From contig DASVUX010000051.1 of assembly GCA_036386835.1 (NCBI GenBank), positions 34,797-98,796 of the forward strand: DNA of 64,000 nt. Reading direction: 5' to 3'. How positions within the stretch are numbered: the first letter of the stretch is position 1; the number at the start of each line of letters is the position of its first letter. The notes under the pieces are model-generated. The model saw nothing but the letters and a program-made list of their open reading frames with translations, was not told the DNA's origin and ran no database searches. The stretch comes from 2-12-FULL-35-15 sp036386835 (lineage in GTDB: Bacteria > Bacteroidota > Bacteroidia > 2-12-FULL-35-15). Positions 62,102 through 64,000 of this stretch are shown here, piece after piece. The position numbers and the translations under genes were made by a program.

Positions 62102-62443
62102 ATGATTACTACTGATCGTTTAAACGCCTATCGAATCATGTGGACACTCGTAATGTATGATTTACCGACTGAAACGAAAAAAGACAGGAAAGCTGCTGCC
62201 AGGTTCCGGAAAGAATTACAAAATGATGGTTTTAATATGTTTCAGTTCAGTATGTATATCAGGCATTGTTCAAGTTCCGAAAATGCTGAAGTACACAGCA
62301 GACGGGTTAAAAAAAACCTGCCACAACATGGCAGAGTCGGAATTTTACAGATTACTGACAAGCAATTCGGTCAAATCGAGATCTTTCAAGGGACAAAACC
62401 GGTTGAATTACCAAAAGTTCCCCAGCAACTGGAACTTTTCTGA
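62102..62443 (+). CDS. cas2: CRISPR-associated protein Cas2, type II
   Basis: 113 residues. LNAYRIMWTLVMYDLPTETK is the usual opening for Cas2 of this group, with the first-strand Asp in YDLP. Then the RHCSSSENAEVHSRRVKKNL helix and GRVGILQITDKQFGQIEIFQ. With Cas1 it forms the spacer-integration complex. Start ATG 62102 keeps the usual extra N-terminal residues. It begins 24 nt after the GIY-YIG stop. Confidence 0.95.
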   Translation: MITTDRLNAYRIMWTLVMYDLPTETKKDRKAAARFRKELQNDGFNMFQFSMYIRHCSSSENAEVHSRRVKKNLPQHGRVGILQITDKQFGQIEIFQGTKPVELPKVPQQLELF

Positions 62444-62449
62444 GATAGA

Positions 62450-62477
62450 AAACAAAAAATCCCGTATAGAGCGGGAT
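62450..62477 (-). terminator. Terminator facing the CRISPR array
   Basis: ATCCCG (62459-62464) and CGGGAT (62472-62477) pair across a 7-nt loop. On the minus strand the stem is followed by T6-G-T4 (plus-strand A-run 62450-62458); on the plus strand there is no T-run. It therefore stops transcripts arriving from the array, on the side toward cas2. Confidence 0.7.
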
Positions 62478-62557
62478 CATTGTTTGATAAAACCTCATTT
62501 TTTTCATTGATAAAACAGGCTCAAGTCCTTGATTTTGTTGGGTGTTTTGATCTATCT

Positions 62558-64000
62558 GGTGTTTATCAATAAATCAAAGATACATTTTGAAAGCAAATCA
62601 CAACACATTAAACATTCACCATTTAAAATACAATGGTGTTTATCAATAAATCAAAGATACATTTTGAAAGCAAATCACAACAACATCAATAAGCTCGTTT
62701 ATTTCCAGGGAGGTGTTTATCAATAAATCAAAGATACATTTTGAAAGCAAATCACAACGGAGATATCTTCTGCTAATTCAGGCTTTACGGTGTTTATCAA
62801 TAAATCAAAGATACATTTTGAAAGCAAATCACAACCAGGAAACGATTTCCAAGGAAACGATTCAGGTGTTTATCAATAAATCAAAGATACATTTTGAAAG
62901 CAAATCACAACAGAGAAATAATTTTTGAATAAGTACTTACGGTGTTTATCAATAAATCAAAGATACATTTTGAAAGCAAATCACAACGTATAAATTCCTA
63001 TAACGATCATTAATTCGGTGTTTATCAATAAATCAAAGATACATTTTGAAAGCAAATCACAACAGCATCCGCGTTATCTTTAAAGAATTGGGAGGTGTTT
63101 ATCAATAAATCAAAGATACATTTTGAAAGCAAATCACAACAGCTTTAAAAGAGTTCCCCCGGTTCCAAAAGGTGTTTATCAATAAATCAAAGATACATTT
63201 TGAAAGCAAATCACAACAAACTAATAAAGGTTGTTTCGGTTGTTCCGGGTGTTTATCAATAAATCAAAGATACATTTTGAAAGCAAATCACAACGCTGAG
63301 TTTACAACTAACAATATTGTCTATGGTGTTTATCAATAAATCAAAGATACATTTTGAAAGCAAATCACAACTGCTGAAAGATAAATGTGAAATTTGCAAA
63401 GGGTGTTTATCAATAAATCAAAGATACATTTTGAAAGCAAATCACAACGGTGAGAGGTCAGCCAATTATTATTTCACTGGTGTTTATCAATAAATCAAAG
63501 ATACATTTTGAAAGCAAATCACAACTGTTATCTAAAACATGCTCCTTTTTCTTAGGTGTTTATCAATAAATCAAAGATACATTTTGAAAGCAAATCACAA
63601 CAATTAACTATTTTTCAGATTGTGTGAATAGGGTGTTTATCAATAAATCAAAGATACATTTTGAAAGCAAATCACAACAATACTACTCCATTCCCGCCAA
63701 CAATTTAAGGTGTTTATCAATAAATCAAAGATACATTTTGAAAGCAAATCACAACCTGAATCTATTTCCGCCGCAATAGTTCCCAGGTGTTTATCAATAA
63801 ATCAAAGATACATTTTGAAAGCAAATCACAACGTTGGTTGCTACTGAACTAATTGAAAAGTTGGTGTTTATCAATAAATCAAAGATACATTTTGAAAGCA
63901 AATCACAACTGGCTCGACATCTTTTTCAACATAGTTTGGGTGTTTATCAATAAATCAAAGATACATTTTGAAAGCAAATCACAACTTCTCATTGGTTCCC
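62558..64000 (-). CRISPR. Type II-C CRISPR array, 19 repeats of 47 bp in the window, continues past right edge
   Basis: Repeats start at 62558, 62635, 62712, 62789, 62865, 62941, 63017, 63094, 63171, 63248, 63325, 63402, 63479, 63555, 63632, 63709, 63786, 63863 and 63939. All copies read the same. 18 full spacers lie between them: 13 of 30 nt and five of 29 nt (those at 62836, 62912, 62988, 63526 and 63910). A 15-nt partial spacer reaches the edge. The crRNA strand is the minus strand, where the repeat begins GTTGTGATTTGCTTTC, the part that pairs with the tracrRNA. In that direction position 2-4 TTG and 23-30 TATCTTTG form a promoter in each repeat. The leader and newest spacers are probably beyond the right edge. 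Confidence 0.98.
62575..62603 (-). promoter_or_regulatory. Promoter inside the CRISPR repeat (first of 19 identical copies)
   Basis: On the crRNA strand TTG (62603-62601), 18 nt, TATCTTTG (62582-62575). Both elements and the spacing match the Bacteroidota promoter and equal those of the tracrRNA promoter. Transcription should begin about 10-11 nt before the end of the repeat, just upstream of the spacer, so each crRNA could be started on its own. Confidence 0.6.

Noticed and set aside
62459..62477. Hairpin as a terminator for cas2
   Set aside because: The T-run is only on the minus strand, so it suits array transcripts; on the plus strand it lacks the T-run.
62157..62510. Frame overlapping cas2 in another register
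   Set aside because: Shadow of cas2; no start context and no family likeness.
62529..62928. Short reading frames across the CRISPR repeats
   Set aside because: They are translations of the repeat sequence and spacers.

Overview
The window is a chromosome segment of a Bacteroidota bacterium. The signs are several secreted proteins with C-terminal type IX secretion (T9SS) sorting domains, the gliding ATPase GldA, Bacteroidota gene orders (birA / rsfS-ftsH-LUD-cdsA), and promoters of the Bacteroidota type (TTG, 17-23 nt, TAnnTTTG) in place of -35/-10 boxes. No rRNA, integrase or insertion sequence was seen. One tRNA is present, an initiator tRNA-fMet.

From 1 to about 37.7 kb the window is mostly housekeeping: a glutamate dehydrogenase cut by the left edge; cdsA, a LUD protein, ftsH, rsfS and birA; a eukaryote-type citrate synthase, enolase, a GATase and an SpmA/B-like membrane protein; a GT-C-like glycosyltransferase and a LysM glucosaminidase; a block of about 135-bp degenerate tandem repeats; a D-cysteine desulfhydrase/ACC deaminase-like enzyme, urocanate hydratase, a LutA-type protein, an MFS carrier, an OmpA lipoprotein-like protein, hemE, bestrophin, aconitase, an ABC permease, dtd, rsgA, gldA, an M13 peptidase and metK.

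From 37.7 to 51.5 kb lie surface and secretion genes between the GTPases der and era. They include a decayed T9SS/NIDO pseudogene next to its intact paralogue, two more T9SS cargo proteins, an O-antigen-ligase-like protein with TPRs, and a TPR-SpoIIE phosphatase.

From 51.5 kb to the right edge is a defence island. A divergent XRE-like regulator faces a type III restriction-modification pair (mod, res). A type II-C CRISPR-Cas locus follows: cas9, cas1, cas2 and a 47-bp-repeat array with 19 repeats inside the window, running off the right edge. The tracrRNA can be read directly. It lies on the minus strand just upstream of cas9, inside the predicted cas9 5' leader, with its own TTG-N18-TACATTTG promoter that reaches into the first cas9 codons. 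Every CRISPR repeat contains the same kind of promoter (TTG-N18-TATCTTTG) on the crRNA strand, and a terminator facing the array lies between it and cas2. The cas operon is interrupted between cas1 and cas2 by a GIY-YIG endonuclease gene bracketed by inverted copies of a 28-bp repeat, preceded by three more direct copies: this looks like a small mobile unit. cas9 is clearly more AT-rich than cas1, which it overlaps by 4 nt.

Many minus- and plus-strand starts were moved from the longest reading frame to internal ATG codons on family alignment from memory; these choices are stated per gene.
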